NCBI GenBank assembly: GCA_037893245.1
Contig: JBAIAA010000697.1
Span: 186,001-250,000, forward strand
Reading direction: 5' to 3'
DNA: 64,000 nt
DNA from: Crossaster papposus
Lineage: Eukaryota; Echinodermata; Asteroidea; Velatida; Solasteridae
Under the pieces are notes generated by a model that had not been told where the DNA came from, searched no databases, and was given only the letters and a program-made list of their open reading frames with translations. The first letter of the stretch is position 1. Every line of letters starts with the position of its first letter. A program made the translations under genes and the position numbers. Of the stretch, positions 20,082 through 31,284 are shown piece by piece.

Positions 20082-22378
20082 ATACGGTTTCAGTTTGTTC
20101 ACCACCACTAACTTTTTCTCCGTCAACTTTTGGCCCCTCGTTAAACGACCAGTTCTTTATTACGTCATGCGGGTCGCTTTTCATGGAGCAATTCTCTGGT
20201 AATTTAAACATGCATATTTTGTCTCCCTTTATCCGCAAACAAACTTAGTGATTTATATACAATGTCAAGTAAGTAGACCCTTGAATAAATAGGAATAACA
20301 TGCGTTTCAAGAAACCACATATTTTCAAAAAGTTAGGAGAAACCTAGAATTCGGATCCCTGCAACACAATCAAAAGTACAGATTTAAAACCTGAGCTTAT
20401 TACGGCCAAAAGGTTCGATCTTCATTGTGATTTCTTTCCAGAGAAGTGAGTTGTGTGGGTCTGGAGGGGCAAGGAACGAGAGCTGCGTTGTTGAAAAAGA
20501 AAAGTATGACTGGCACAGATCTGACAAGATTATTGAGAAATAAACCGAGACAAGATGACGTCATGGTTGGTTTACACTCTCGAAATATTCTGGTCATTTT
20601 TGACTTGCAAAAACAGTCTCCAAACGTACCATAGCTGAATTCGGCTTTTTGAAGATGAACATCACACAAGCTAATAAACCACAGCCGACGTAAGCTTGGC
20701 ATAAATACAGAGTCGATTGAAAATTGCCAAACCTACAAACCCTATACTTCTGATATCACCCGAGATAACAATCCTGCTGGAATTCCCGCCAAGAATTGGA
20801 TGACCCTCTTGTAAAATTGTAAATAAATACTGTGCTGTTGTCGATTTATATTCTGTATAATATAAGCTGCATGTGTGTTGTGTTTATCGATGCGTGCATC
20901 GAACCAGTAACAGTGCCATGCATGATGCAAAATGTTTGTAACGTATAAGTTATGTATAAAATAAGACATTGTACATTAATGGGATTTTATTTGTGATGAA
21001 TTGAACATCAGATGTTCCACTGTCAAGAAAGTTTTAAAGTGAGGTTTACTTCGACATTTAATGTTCACCTGAGAGTGAAGCCAAGTGGTTTCATCTCGAG
21101 GCTTTATAGACTGGTGCATGTCCATCTGTTTGGAACTAGACTGGTCTCTTCATCAGTAGTCTGATGACAGACTAGGGAGAGATTTTGACACAGTTGACTC
21201 GGTACTAAAGGCGTGTTGGACTCGTTGTTGCATCTGCCAGTCTATTATCTTGTTTTGCATGTTTTCAGTACCGTAAGTTTTGAGACTCTCATACACAGTA
21301 TCGAGAGTCGCAAATTACTGGACTAATGTTAACCTTTGACACCCTGGGTATGGCACGCAAAGTAGGCAAAGGAATTAATTTTACAATAAAGAACAACTTG
21401 GGTGAACTTAGTACGTACCTAATTAAATGAAGTTTAAAACAATGGGTTCTGTTGTTGATGAAAGCATAATATCTTAGAAATTATCACGACTACAGTTTAA
21501 AATGATGCATCCCATTTTGGTGATCAGTTTATTGTGAAGCATTGCTTACAAAACAAAGGGGGAAAATGGTAGTTTAAATTATCTTAAAGGGAGGATACAC
21601 CATTTGCAGATATTGATTTTTTTTACTATACCGAATTATTGAGAAATATCCTACTTATTTGAAAGTAAATAATGATTAACAGATATTTCCATTTTTGTTG
21701 ATCGCTGCTCTCTATGTACATGTAATAATAACATCACAAATGACGTTATTTGCTGGTTAAAATGCTTTTCAAATATTCACGACTACAGTTTTTAAAATGT
21801 AGTTTGTCATGTAAATTTAGTTACTAAACAATGGAGAAATTGACTGGCTTAAATTATCTTAATTAAGCCTTTTGTAATAGTGCTATCACACTAAAGGTAC
21901 AAACATAAATATCTAGAGCGTTTAGATGTCGGTTTTACATACAACAGTTATATATCTTTTTGTATGAAGTTTTACAGTTTTAACACAGAGACTAGTGCAT
22001 ATTTACAACTTTGTCGGTCACTCTCTGTTGAGTAATAGTAACGCCACAAATGACGTTTATTTTCTGGTATTTAAAATGCTTTTTAAACGGTGACGTAAGT
22101 GCAACTGTAGTTATCTATGTGATCGCTTGAAGTTTATAGCATAAAACCTACCGAAGATATTTGAAAGGAACCAAAATAAAAATGTCTTTTAAAATTTGTA
22201 TCTCTTTAAAGTTCTGTTCATTCCATCGGTTTCTATGTCATTTCGTTTTGTTTCCTTTCCTTTATTTAATCTCACCGTTCGGTTTAAAAGTTAAAAATTT
22301 TCTTTGCTCATCAAAATAGAATACTTGCGTGAAATACGGACTATTCATCAATACCTGTGACAATTTAGCCCTCTAACG

Positions 22379-22441
22379 CAGTGGCGTAGACAGGGGTGCA
22401 TGGCCTGGGGCACCCTCCCCCCCCCCCCCCCCCCCCCCCCC
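22379..22441. repeat. CAGTGGCGTA-type end plus poly-C tract
   Basis: CAGTGGCGTAGACAGGGG followed after 20 bp by about 25 C. CAGTGGCGTA resembles the terminal repeat of many hAT transposons. The same unit is at 44,814-44,867, and a shorter one (CAGTGGCGTAACCAAGGG) is near 27,543. The other end of such an element was not found. Confidence 0.4.
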
Positions 22442-23168
22442 ACAGACTCCCGGTTCCCCTAGGTGCCCCCTACAACAAACTTGACATTTCCATTTTCTTC
22501 CTAAACCAAACAGAGACTCAACAGACCATATAACCTAGTGCTATGTGCATTTTCTAGAGTTTAAATGAAATATACATCATTTCGCTTGCTGTAATTTTCA
22601 AAAATGGATGGATTGGGGGCGGTGAGTATATTATAGCCAATATTGTTACACTGACTTTCTTTGGACGTTTTGGGTTCGTAGATGCTGGACAAAAATCAAC
22701 AAAAAAACAATCGTGTTTTTGTAGTCAGGTACCCTGACCCAATGATGAAACGAATCAATTTGTAAACGTTGGGGGGAATTGTAAGGTCTGAAAATCAGTT
22801 GTACGTCTTCACAGGTGTGTAATCAATTGCAAAAAAAATGTGGAATAACTAGATATGAACAATTAGAAGCAGTATTTGAAAAAGTTGTTTTTTCCTCCAA
22901 CGCTGGTCGGCCGACCAGCGTTGGAAATCGATACACAAATACCACTCTATACAAGGAGCCATGATTTTACAGGATGCTTCAGACTGCCATTACCTAACAG
23001 TCCAGAGTAAAGTGTTTTGTGATCATTTAGTAATTAATTTTGTTTGATGTTTGCAAATGCTGGGCATATTCCCTTTAAAGTTATAGTCTACCATTTGCCA
23101 GTTGAGCATTTTTATTGTATAAAACAGCAGAAGTTCTCAAAATCTAAAGAAAGGGGCTTGACGACTAA

Positions 23169-24534
23169 GGCCAAAAAAAAAAGTCTCCGGTTTCTGGTAT
23201 GGAGCTTGCCCCAAAAATGGTGCGGCGACGCGGCTACGCTGCTTGTATCGCGTCATTATCTATTTTTTTTGTCGCCGCGCCGGCAGCGATACCTGACATA
23301 CAAGCGATACAAGCAGGTAGCTATGACGACGCAACAATTCAAATTTTAACGGCTCTTACAAAAAAAATAGCACAATGACTACAATGACTGTGATATTCTT
23401 AGGCATTTCGTTTGGTGTTGACCTTTGCTAATGCGAGTTTTATTTTATAAAAACCTGGAAACACTCGAACATCGCGAACGTTAAGCAATTCCTCCAGTTT
23501 TTGGTCACGTGACATTGGCGGCTAAATAATAAATGAAAAATCACAAATAGTCAGAAATATTTGGTCTGGCAACCAGACTATAATAATCGAACACTACATT
23601 AAACAAAAACGACTTAGCGCGCATGCGGGGGCGAGTAGCTATTTGAGCTATGCTTGGAATGTCCTCGGAATTTTCCGGGTTCACGTGACGCTTGCGCCAA
23701 GACCAAGTTAGTGGATGAAATTCACCAATATGGCGATAATTAAGGGCGCCCTCAATAAGCCCAGATAATACGGACGGCGCGCCGCGGAACAAATGAACGG
23801 GCTAGCTTTGTCTTGACCAAGACTAGGATTAATAGTGAAAATGTACATAGACATGTTGTGGCTTCTAATGTTTGTTGAGAATAAATAAAAATGCCAAAGT
23901 ATGATCAGTCTCTTGTATACTCTTTATTTCACAAGTCAAAATGGGAAACTTGTTGAGTTGAAACTGCAAAGCGAATGTCATGCAATAGAAGAAATATTCA
24001 TATGGGGTGAAGAATAACATATTTTCCATTTCCAACAATTTGTTCACCTCATAGTAATATTTATTCTATTGCACTCCACATAAAACAAACTTAAAATAAA
24101 TAATCCTGGCAATGACGTACCGCGACTTCGACATCGTGCACATGTGTGCCGCAATGCTGGTATTAGTCTGCTCCTTTACATATTGCAGTTATTAAAAGCG
24201 GTTACAAGTTACAGATACACGACCTTCGCTTCCACTCACGTCTGGCTTCTATACACAAAATTACGAAAATACAACGCCATCTGCAAATGGTGCCCGACTA
24301 TTCTGTGCAAAATATGTGGAAGCCCAGACAGGCCACATAAAGCCTATACTCGATGGTAGCCCCATCTAAATACACGTTCAAATTATGCAGCAGCAGAATT
24401 CTAGACGAACCAGTGAGTTTGGCGGTTTTGAGTCATCGTCTTACATTAAAAAAAAAACTTTTTCATTTTGCCGACGCGCATGGCTACGGCGACGCGCGCG
24501 CATACCAGAAACCGGAGACTTTTTTTGTTTGGCC
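23169..24534. mobile_element. Harbinger-like element, GGCC ends, TAA target duplication
   Basis: The left end is GGCCAAAAAAAAAAGTCTCC, continuing GGTTTCTGGTATG. The right end is its complement, CATACCAGAAACCGGAGACT, continuing to TTTGGCC at 24,534. TAA flanks both sides (23,166-23,168 and 24,535-24,537). A 3-bp TWA duplication with GGC-type ends fits PIF/Harbinger. No transposase frame is present in the 1,366 bp. A 'gggcgccctcaataagccc' word occurs once inside (about 23,744) and once just outside (about 24,588), hinting at a nested or duplicated repeat. Confidence 0.75.
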
Positions 24535-24807
24535 TAATCTGACTTCAAAGCATATTTGCCACAGCACTAACAAATCTCGTGATAATCAAGGGCGCCCTCA
24601 ATAAGCCCGTTTTCGGAGTATTGATGATTGATGAACTGCATAAACGGACAGCGCGCGAATTTGTTTTCCGTAGATGGGTGAGTTAAAATTCACGAATTAT
24701 TTAGTAGTTGCATTGATCACTGTACAACACTTAGGTTCTAGGTCTCTTTTTTCCCTTAAATTAAAAATACTCCAAAGATATCAATTTGACTAGGCAAAAC
24801 GAGGTGA

Positions 24808-24872
24808 CCTACAGCAGGATTCGAACCAGGGATCTTTGATCCATAGCCCATCCCACTATCCACTACACTACG
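24808..24872 (-). repeat. Degenerate tRNA-like sequence with Pol III boxes
   Basis: On the minus strand an A box (TAGTGTAGTGG) and a perfect B box (GGTTCGAATCC) are about 35 bp apart. The T-stem has two mismatches and no acceptor stem pairs, so it is not a functional tRNA. It is more likely a SINE head or tRNA pseudogene. Confidence 0.45.
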
Positions 24873-25138
24873 TATAGCAGCTCGATAACAGCTGTTCTTT
24901 AAAGTGATTTAATGTACCTAGTTAACTAAATAACAACAATGCTGTGACGTCATGTTTTATTCCGATGAATAAACATAACTTCTTATCCAAACTACAAGTA
25001 CTGAATAATTCATTAATTTTGGCTCGCCCACTCCACCTACGAAAAAAAATCGCGGACGGCGCGCCCGGAACAAATGAACAACTCGGTCTTGAACAAGACT
25101 AGCCGACTGCAGGGAACAGTATTGTACCCACTAAAATA

Positions 25139-25674
25139 CACTAGGGTGCTTTAGTAACGAGACGGTACGCACAAGGAGACGGTAACGCCAGCGAAAAAAA
25201 CAAACTGCGCATGCGCCAACCTGAAATCTCTCCGTCCCGTTGATTTTCGGAACGGTACTCGGCCAACATAGCGTTCGTTCCCTAAACACGACGTAAGAGA
25301 GAGAGAGCTGAAAAAATTATTTGTATCTAGAAATATCTATGCTGACTATGGAGGGTACTACAATGAATGAAGATAACAACAGGGAATCAATTAGTGTTGG
25401 CGATGTCTGTTCGGTAAGTAGCTTATTCTATACCTCAATCTATATACAATAAATTGATGGTTTGGCCGTTTAGGCCCACTTTGGGGGCCCTTTTTCATCG
25501 TAATGCATGACGTGCCTGCACGCTGTGCACTGTGCACTTTGCGTCCCCGTCGCCTCTAGCACCACAGCGAAAGCGCTTAAATATCACGACGGTAACAAGA
25601 GTGCGGGACCCGTCACAGTTGGTTAAACACTGCGTCTCCTGTGCGTACCGTCTCGTTACTAAAGCACCCTAGTG
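25139..25674. mobile_element. 536-bp TIR element with CACTAG ends
   Basis: A terminal inverted repeat of about 42 bp, nearly perfect, starts CACTAGGGTGCTTTAGTAAC, continues GAGACGGTACGCACA, and is matched by the complement at 25,632-25,674. CACTA ends suggest the EnSpm/CACTA superfamily, but no 3-bp target duplication is evident. Inside, ATG at 25,339 opens a 25-codon frame (MLTMEGTTMNEDNNRESISV...) that runs into a good splice donor (TCG|GTAAGT). It may be a captured or ancestral first exon. Confidence 0.7.
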
Positions 25675-27569
25675 TTGGGCCGGCACGGGACCGATCCCAA
25701 TATACGTACCGAGCCAGAATCATTACTCAAATGGATCATTAATGACAAACTATATTGACCGTGTTGCAAGTTGGTCCAGTACAGGAAATCAGAAGTGGGC
25801 CTATACAACTACATGTACTGGGCAGATATCGGACCAATATCTCAATGTTTGCTGGGTAGGGTTTTCCCACATTCAGCTTTTATATGAGTACAATCTGTTT
25901 GTTGGTGCTTGTAAGTTATAGTCGTGTAGATGATCTATTTATAACGTCAGTTTAAAGAGCATTGCTTGTCAAATGCGACAGCAGTAAGAAATCCAAAAAT
26001 AGAAATTCAAAGATGACGTCACCGTGATGTCGAGTTTTGCCTATAGTAACATATTTTATAGGTTTGTGGAAATATCTATGTACCGACAAAACCTGTTACG
26101 ACTAGATATTTGGGTTCAGCATAATTTGTCATTATGACAAATTTATTAAATCTGTATAAAATCACGAGAGAACGTCATCATGACGTCATCGTGGCGTCAC
26201 CTGAATTGTCATCTATAACGTACATTTCCCTGGGCGCAACTAACCAGGCGGAAAAGACGAAAAAATAAATGTGTTTGTCGGGAACTATTACAGCTAGCAA
26301 ATTATTTGTGCAAAATAATTGATGTCGGTGAACCTTTCTTGTAGAACAGCAGAACGACGTAAATTGTCTTCATGTTTGCCTTTACTCACCCGCCCCCAAT
26401 ACATGTAATAATATAATATTTTAACTTTGGAGGAAGTAATGAAAAAACACGTGAAAATATATACATTGGCTTCCACAATACACACTGGATTTAGTAAGTC
26501 ATTGTTACACCCGTGAACTCGTCACGGCTTACTGCACACTTTTAACAAACACCTGCAAGGGAAGCAATTGCAAACAAATAAACTTTCCAAAGTCCTCTAT
26601 GAGGTATTTTTGTCTTCTGGCCGCACCAAAGCCCGAGAGTGATGATTATTGATTGGCATTAATTGATACAGGCGCATACGGCCACACAGATCTGCCATTC
26701 TCGAACGTCAGCATTTTCTTATCAGCTTCCCGCCATTTTCTTTTTACTTGCCACGCCTAGTCATTGCAACTTTTTTAGGTGCTGCGTCATACGTGCATGG
26801 CCCATGTGTACCGTGGTACAGATGGCTGACGAGTGTACGTCTGGTTTGGTGTCGTGTACGTTTACTTATTTTGTGACGGCGATCACGGGGTTAATAGAGG
26901 CAAACAAATGTCATCGAACAATGTAGGCCCTACTGGAATCGAAAGGCTGGAACTCATTATAGTTGCGCTTTGTGGAGAATCGATTCTAGCTTAGATTTAG
27001 GCTGATAAGTATCGAGGGTATTTTGTTTTTATCATTCTAATACGTCGTACACACGTTACCATGACCGCGACTATTGGCCAATTTCCCGTACTCTATTTCG
27101 ATATACTGACTTGATTTATCAAGGTGTTATATATCTTTTTGTATGAAGTTTCACAGTTTTAACACAGAGACTAGTGCATATTTACAACTTTGTCGATCAC
27201 TTTCTGTTGAGTAGTATTAACACCACAATTGACCTTTTTCTGGTATTTAAAATGCTTTTTAAACGGTGACGTACGTGCAACTATAGCTATCTATGTGATC
27301 GCTTGGAGTTTATAGCATAAAACCTATCGACGATATTTCAAAGAAACCAAAATAAAAATGTCTTGTCAAAATTTGTATCTCTTTAAAGTTCTGCTTATTC
27401 CATCTGTTTTCTCTGTCATTTCGTTTCGTTTCGTTTATTAAATCTCACCGCTCAGTTTAAAAGTCAGAAATCTTCTTTGCTCATCCAAATATAATGCATG
27501 CGTGAAATACGGACTATTCATCAAAACCTGGGACAATTTAGCCCAGTGGCGTAACCAAGGGAGACCTGG
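25675..27569. other. Intergenic, with a third partial copy of the 5' flank
   Basis: No gene is seen. Bases 26,289-27,110 repeat parts of 930-1,035 and 4,354-5,790, and 27,128-27,545 repeat 21,950-22,390. These show that flank material was copied more than once. CRE-like TGACGTCA words occur at about 26,013 and 26,182. Confidence 0.6.
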
Positions 27570-30266
27570 GAGGCACGCGAAATGCGCTACGGTGATTGGT
27601 CGCTGGGCACTGCTGATTATCTATGCAGTTACCGGGCAGAAGCTACGCGCGCCATTGAGTATTTATAGGACGACTAGACTCGAACACGAGTCGGTGTATA
27701 CGAATACACATAGGCCTACCCTGTTTCATCACAATAAGCTGCGACCTGACTAGGAACAAACATAATATTTCCGCTAGCAACTTCAACTGTGCACATTAAT
27801 TGATGTCGAAGAACCTTTACAACAGAACGACGTAAATTGTCTTAATGTTTGCCTTTTACTCACCCGCCCCCAATACATGTAATAATATAATATTTTAACT
27901 ATGAAGGGAGTAATGGAAATACACGTGAAAATATACATTGGTTTTCACAATACACACTGGATTTAGTAAGTCATTGTTACACCCGTGAACTCGTCACGGC
28001 TTACTGCACACTTTTTAACAAACACCTGCCGTGGAAGCAATTGCAAATAAATAAACTTTCCAAAGTCCTCTATGAGCTATTTTTGTCTTCTGGCCGCACC
28101 AAAGCCCGAGAGTGATGATTATTGATTGGCATTAATTGATACAGGCGCATACGACCACACAGATCTGCCACGAATGTCAACATTTTCTTATCAGCTTCCC
28201 TCCCGCCAAAACAAGGCAAGCTTGCTAAACGTAAGGGCGACTTGAACATGTTTATCGGGAAGTACAAAGGTACAAAATGTTGTACAAAGGTATACCATTT
28301 TGATGTGATGACGTGTTCTCAGCCGATAGCTTTCACTTTGGTTGGGAATCAGCGCCATATTCTACCAGTTGTCTTTGCATTGTTTTAATGCAAACACGTG
28401 ACATACAAGACTTGATATCTATTGCCGATACGGAGGTTGCGATAAAGGTGAGATTGGGTTCATAATTATTGTAAGGCAAACGCATTCTTGTAGGTTTTGG
28501 TGATATTAAGTTTTACTTGCCACGCCTAGTCATTGGAACTTTTGTTCCATTGGAAGTGCGCAGTCACTGCCAATGCTGCGTCGTACGTACATGGCCAACG
28601 TGTACCGTGGTACAGATGGCTGAGTGCACACAAACACGTCTGGTTTGGTGTAGTATACGTTTGCCTATTTTGTGACGGCGATCCGTACAGACAAGGGTTG
28701 ATAGAGGCAACAATATTCTCATCGAACAATGTACTGGAATCGAAAGGCTGGAACTCATTAGAGTTGCGCTCCGCGGAGAATCGATTTAGCTTAGATTTCG
28801 GCTAATCAGTATCGAGGGTCGATATTAGGTTGAAATCATTTTAGTCGCACACGTTACCACCGCGACTAAGCCAATTTCTCGTACTCTATTTCGATACTTG
28901 ATTTCGATACTTGATTTCGATACTTGATTTATCAAGGTGAAATTAATCTTGACCCACCATATTGCACTTAAAACAGTGTTGCTAATTTCTCGGCATTATC
29001 TTGTTTTTCTCATATTTTAGGTAGAACATCTGTCATCAGTTACATTTAGTCGTCATGTTTTCCAATTAATTAGGCAGATCACAGCATTTTATAAAGTTCT
29101 TCCAATGCCTTTAATATTAGGCTCATATTGTTCAGCTTGATAAAAGAAACAAAGAACTGAAAACCAAATTGAAATCCGACATTCAGTTCTCTTTTTATGC
29201 CAAAAATATTTTGCCGTTTAAAGCACCGTTTTAACCATTTCATTTTGGGCAAAAAGTGGAAAATACACTTTTTTCAATTTTTTCTTATAGTTTTCATTGT
29301 TTTTTCTTAATTTTAAAACCTGTTCGTGTTTCTTTTCTTATAGTACACAAGTCAAACCTACTTGCAAAAGAGAAATGGGGGTTCAATCACATTTCGTGTT
29401 TTTTCGGAAGGGGGGGGGGGGGGGGCCAAAGAAGTGCGCCACCAACGTTAAAATGTATCTCATTTATTCTTCCACGCTCACGAGCCGCACATCTCACACA
29501 GTAAATACGTATAGATCGCTACTCGAAGCGCACCATTGAAACACGTACAAATTTGCACTCGATGAGCTCCGTGCATCGCTCTTCGAATTCAGTGATTTAT
29601 CCAACGTCCGCAAAGCCAGACTCGTACAGTACAGGCATGGCGTAAACTTTCGCGTTTAAGAATTTGCAGAATTTTTTTTTTTTTTAAAAGGTCAAATATG
29701 TAGAGGATGTACCGAGGGATTTTTATTTAACTTTCAGGAATGAAAGATCTATTCCTAATTATTACGTTAGTGGAAACAAATCAGAGGATGAACGATAATT
29801 TTTGTTCACATTATGTCGATATTTGTAGCCATTTTAGGGTAGACGTTTTGTAACGAAATTCCCACCTGCTGGACCCATTCATACACGTTAGCTGCTGCAA
29901 TAAACCAACGGAAAATTGTCGGTAATATTTTGACGCATTTTATTTAAAACTAAGCACCTCAACAATTGAAAATACTCTTTCAATATAAACTATTATGTTT
30001 TCAGTGCTGTTAAAGAGAGAATTTTAACAGTATACATGCATTTTTTTGTTATGTTTAATGGTCCTCACTTTTTTTTAAAATGGAGTGTACCCAAACTGCG
30101 ATCGCAAATGATTGCGCAACACCCCTCCCCCACCCTTGTATTCGACCGTGTCACTCGGTCGCCGACGGTTGTACGTGTGGAATATGCATGGTCGGCTGAC
30201 ATGTTTTTCGTGCAGAGTGATCTGCCTACTTTAATACAAATGTATTGAAAACCTGGGGTTGAAACA
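27570..30266. other. 5' flank of the duplicated segment, copy B
   Basis: Collinear with about 100-7,296 of copy A but lacking its insertions: no 647-bp element at 27,737, no 3.3-kb element at 27,876, no TMCGYA element at 28,853. It has its own extra block (about 29,060-30,235) with a poly-G tract at 29,410-29,425 and no recognisable gene. Confidence 0.65.
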
Positions 30267-30868
30267 AAGAAAAGTATTGCCGACGAATCTTTACAGAATG
30301 TCACATATGCCCGCCGTTTCTTTTGAATTTAAATGTAGAGATTATCTTATTGGCTGATCATTTAACATCAACATGATCAATGCAAACCTGCTTCTATAGG
30401 GATGATTGTCACTTTTGAAACTGGATCTACGACCATTGAAATAACAATATTTCAACAATCGAGGTGTCAGTCAAACACAATTATGCACTGGGTTATTTAC
30501 TTCGGTTAATCCATACCCTTTCGGGCCGTTTATTATTGGCTCATTTTTAAGTGTCTCGAGATACCTTTTGTGATGAGTTTACATGTATACAGTATATACC
30601 TATAACGTTGGGCTGTCAATATTTATCATGAAATAGCTAGATCACAAATTACAATAAAACCAACAATTAAATCAACAAATAAATCATGCATCAAAATAGC
30701 TCTTTCATTGGTCTCCTTAAGAATATAATGTCTAGAGAAAACCAGATGGTATTGGGATTAATTGTTGAAATGCACGTGCAACTTTGTCATGATAATGCAC
30801 TGCGAGCGGCCTATGAGTTTATGATCTGTCCGTAAAGTATAACCTAAAATGTTACGGTTACTCAAAGC

Positions 30869-30878
30869 GAATATAAAC
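30869..30878 (+). promoter_or_regulatory. Possible TATA-like box, NLR gene copy B
   Basis: GAATATAAAC, 171 bp upstream of the ATG at 31,049, in the same context as in copy A. Weak evidence by itself. Confidence 0.3.
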
Positions 30879-31048
30879 ACACATTTCACCATTAGGCCAC
30901 TAGCAGAGAATGTTGATGCTTGGCCAATTTTACCACACACTTTATGGATGGTACTGTCTTATGCTTCGCTAAGAAATGGCACATTATCTTAATTAATCCG
31001 TTCAGGCTCCTCGGTGTACTGCAGTACTTGGACCTGATTACTACCAAG

Positions 31049-31284
31049 ATGCCGAAAAAGACTGTCCAGCAGTTAGATGCCTACATTAAGGCTACAGCCG
31101 TCGTGTACGACCACTCCAACACCAAACTCATCAACAGGAAGACTAAAGTCAAACCAAGCAAGAAACAGGCTTTCCTGTCTGTACTGCATTACAGGAAATT
31201 GACTAATGATGATAGCTGTGCAGAGAGACAACCATCGAAACGATGGATTCGAAGACAATCGAGTTGCAAGCCTGAAAGTCGAAG
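31049..31284 (+). CDS. NLR copy B, exon 1 (basic N-terminus)
   Basis: ATG at 31,049 in the context ACCAAGATGCC. It encodes 78 codons that differ from copy A at two residues (KLTND versus KSTYD) and end in phase 2 at GAAG|GTAAAA. No known domain. Confidence 0.6.

Larger units (their letters stand above)
7297..23165 (+). repeat. Segmental duplication, copy A
   Basis: Near-identical, collinear sequence is found at about 30,267-45,600, including introns, UTRs and both flanks. Homology begins at 'tattgccgacga' (7,297 / 30,267) and fades at the Harbinger-type insertion at 23,169. The main interruption is the swapped block 14,115-16,165 (A) versus 36,557-38,313 (B). The upstream flank is also shared back to about base 100, once insertions are discounted. 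Confidence 0.9.
19780..23168. other. 3' flank of NLR copy A
   Basis: The 3' UTR and intergenic sequence match 41,501-45,600. Frames on either strand here (for example at 20,400-20,702) are broken differently in the two copies, so no gene is called. It contains polyadenylation signals, a poly-C tract and AT-rich sequence whose segment 21,950-22,390 is repeated at 27,128-27,545. Confidence 0.7.

Noticed and set aside
20400-20702. Minus-strand frame in the 3' flank, also near 42,122-42,385
   Set aside because: Indels between the two copies shift the frame, and no domain is recognisable.
21150-21185. CTGATGA in 'agtctgatgacagactaggg' as a hammerhead ribozyme core
   Set aside because: No GAAA box or correctly spaced stems around it.
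23044-23349. 101-codon plus-strand frame
   Set aside because: It crosses the left end of a transposon-like element and has no domain-like composition.
24808-24872. Functional minus-strand tRNA
   Set aside because: T-stem mismatches and no acceptor stem; only the Pol III boxes are good.
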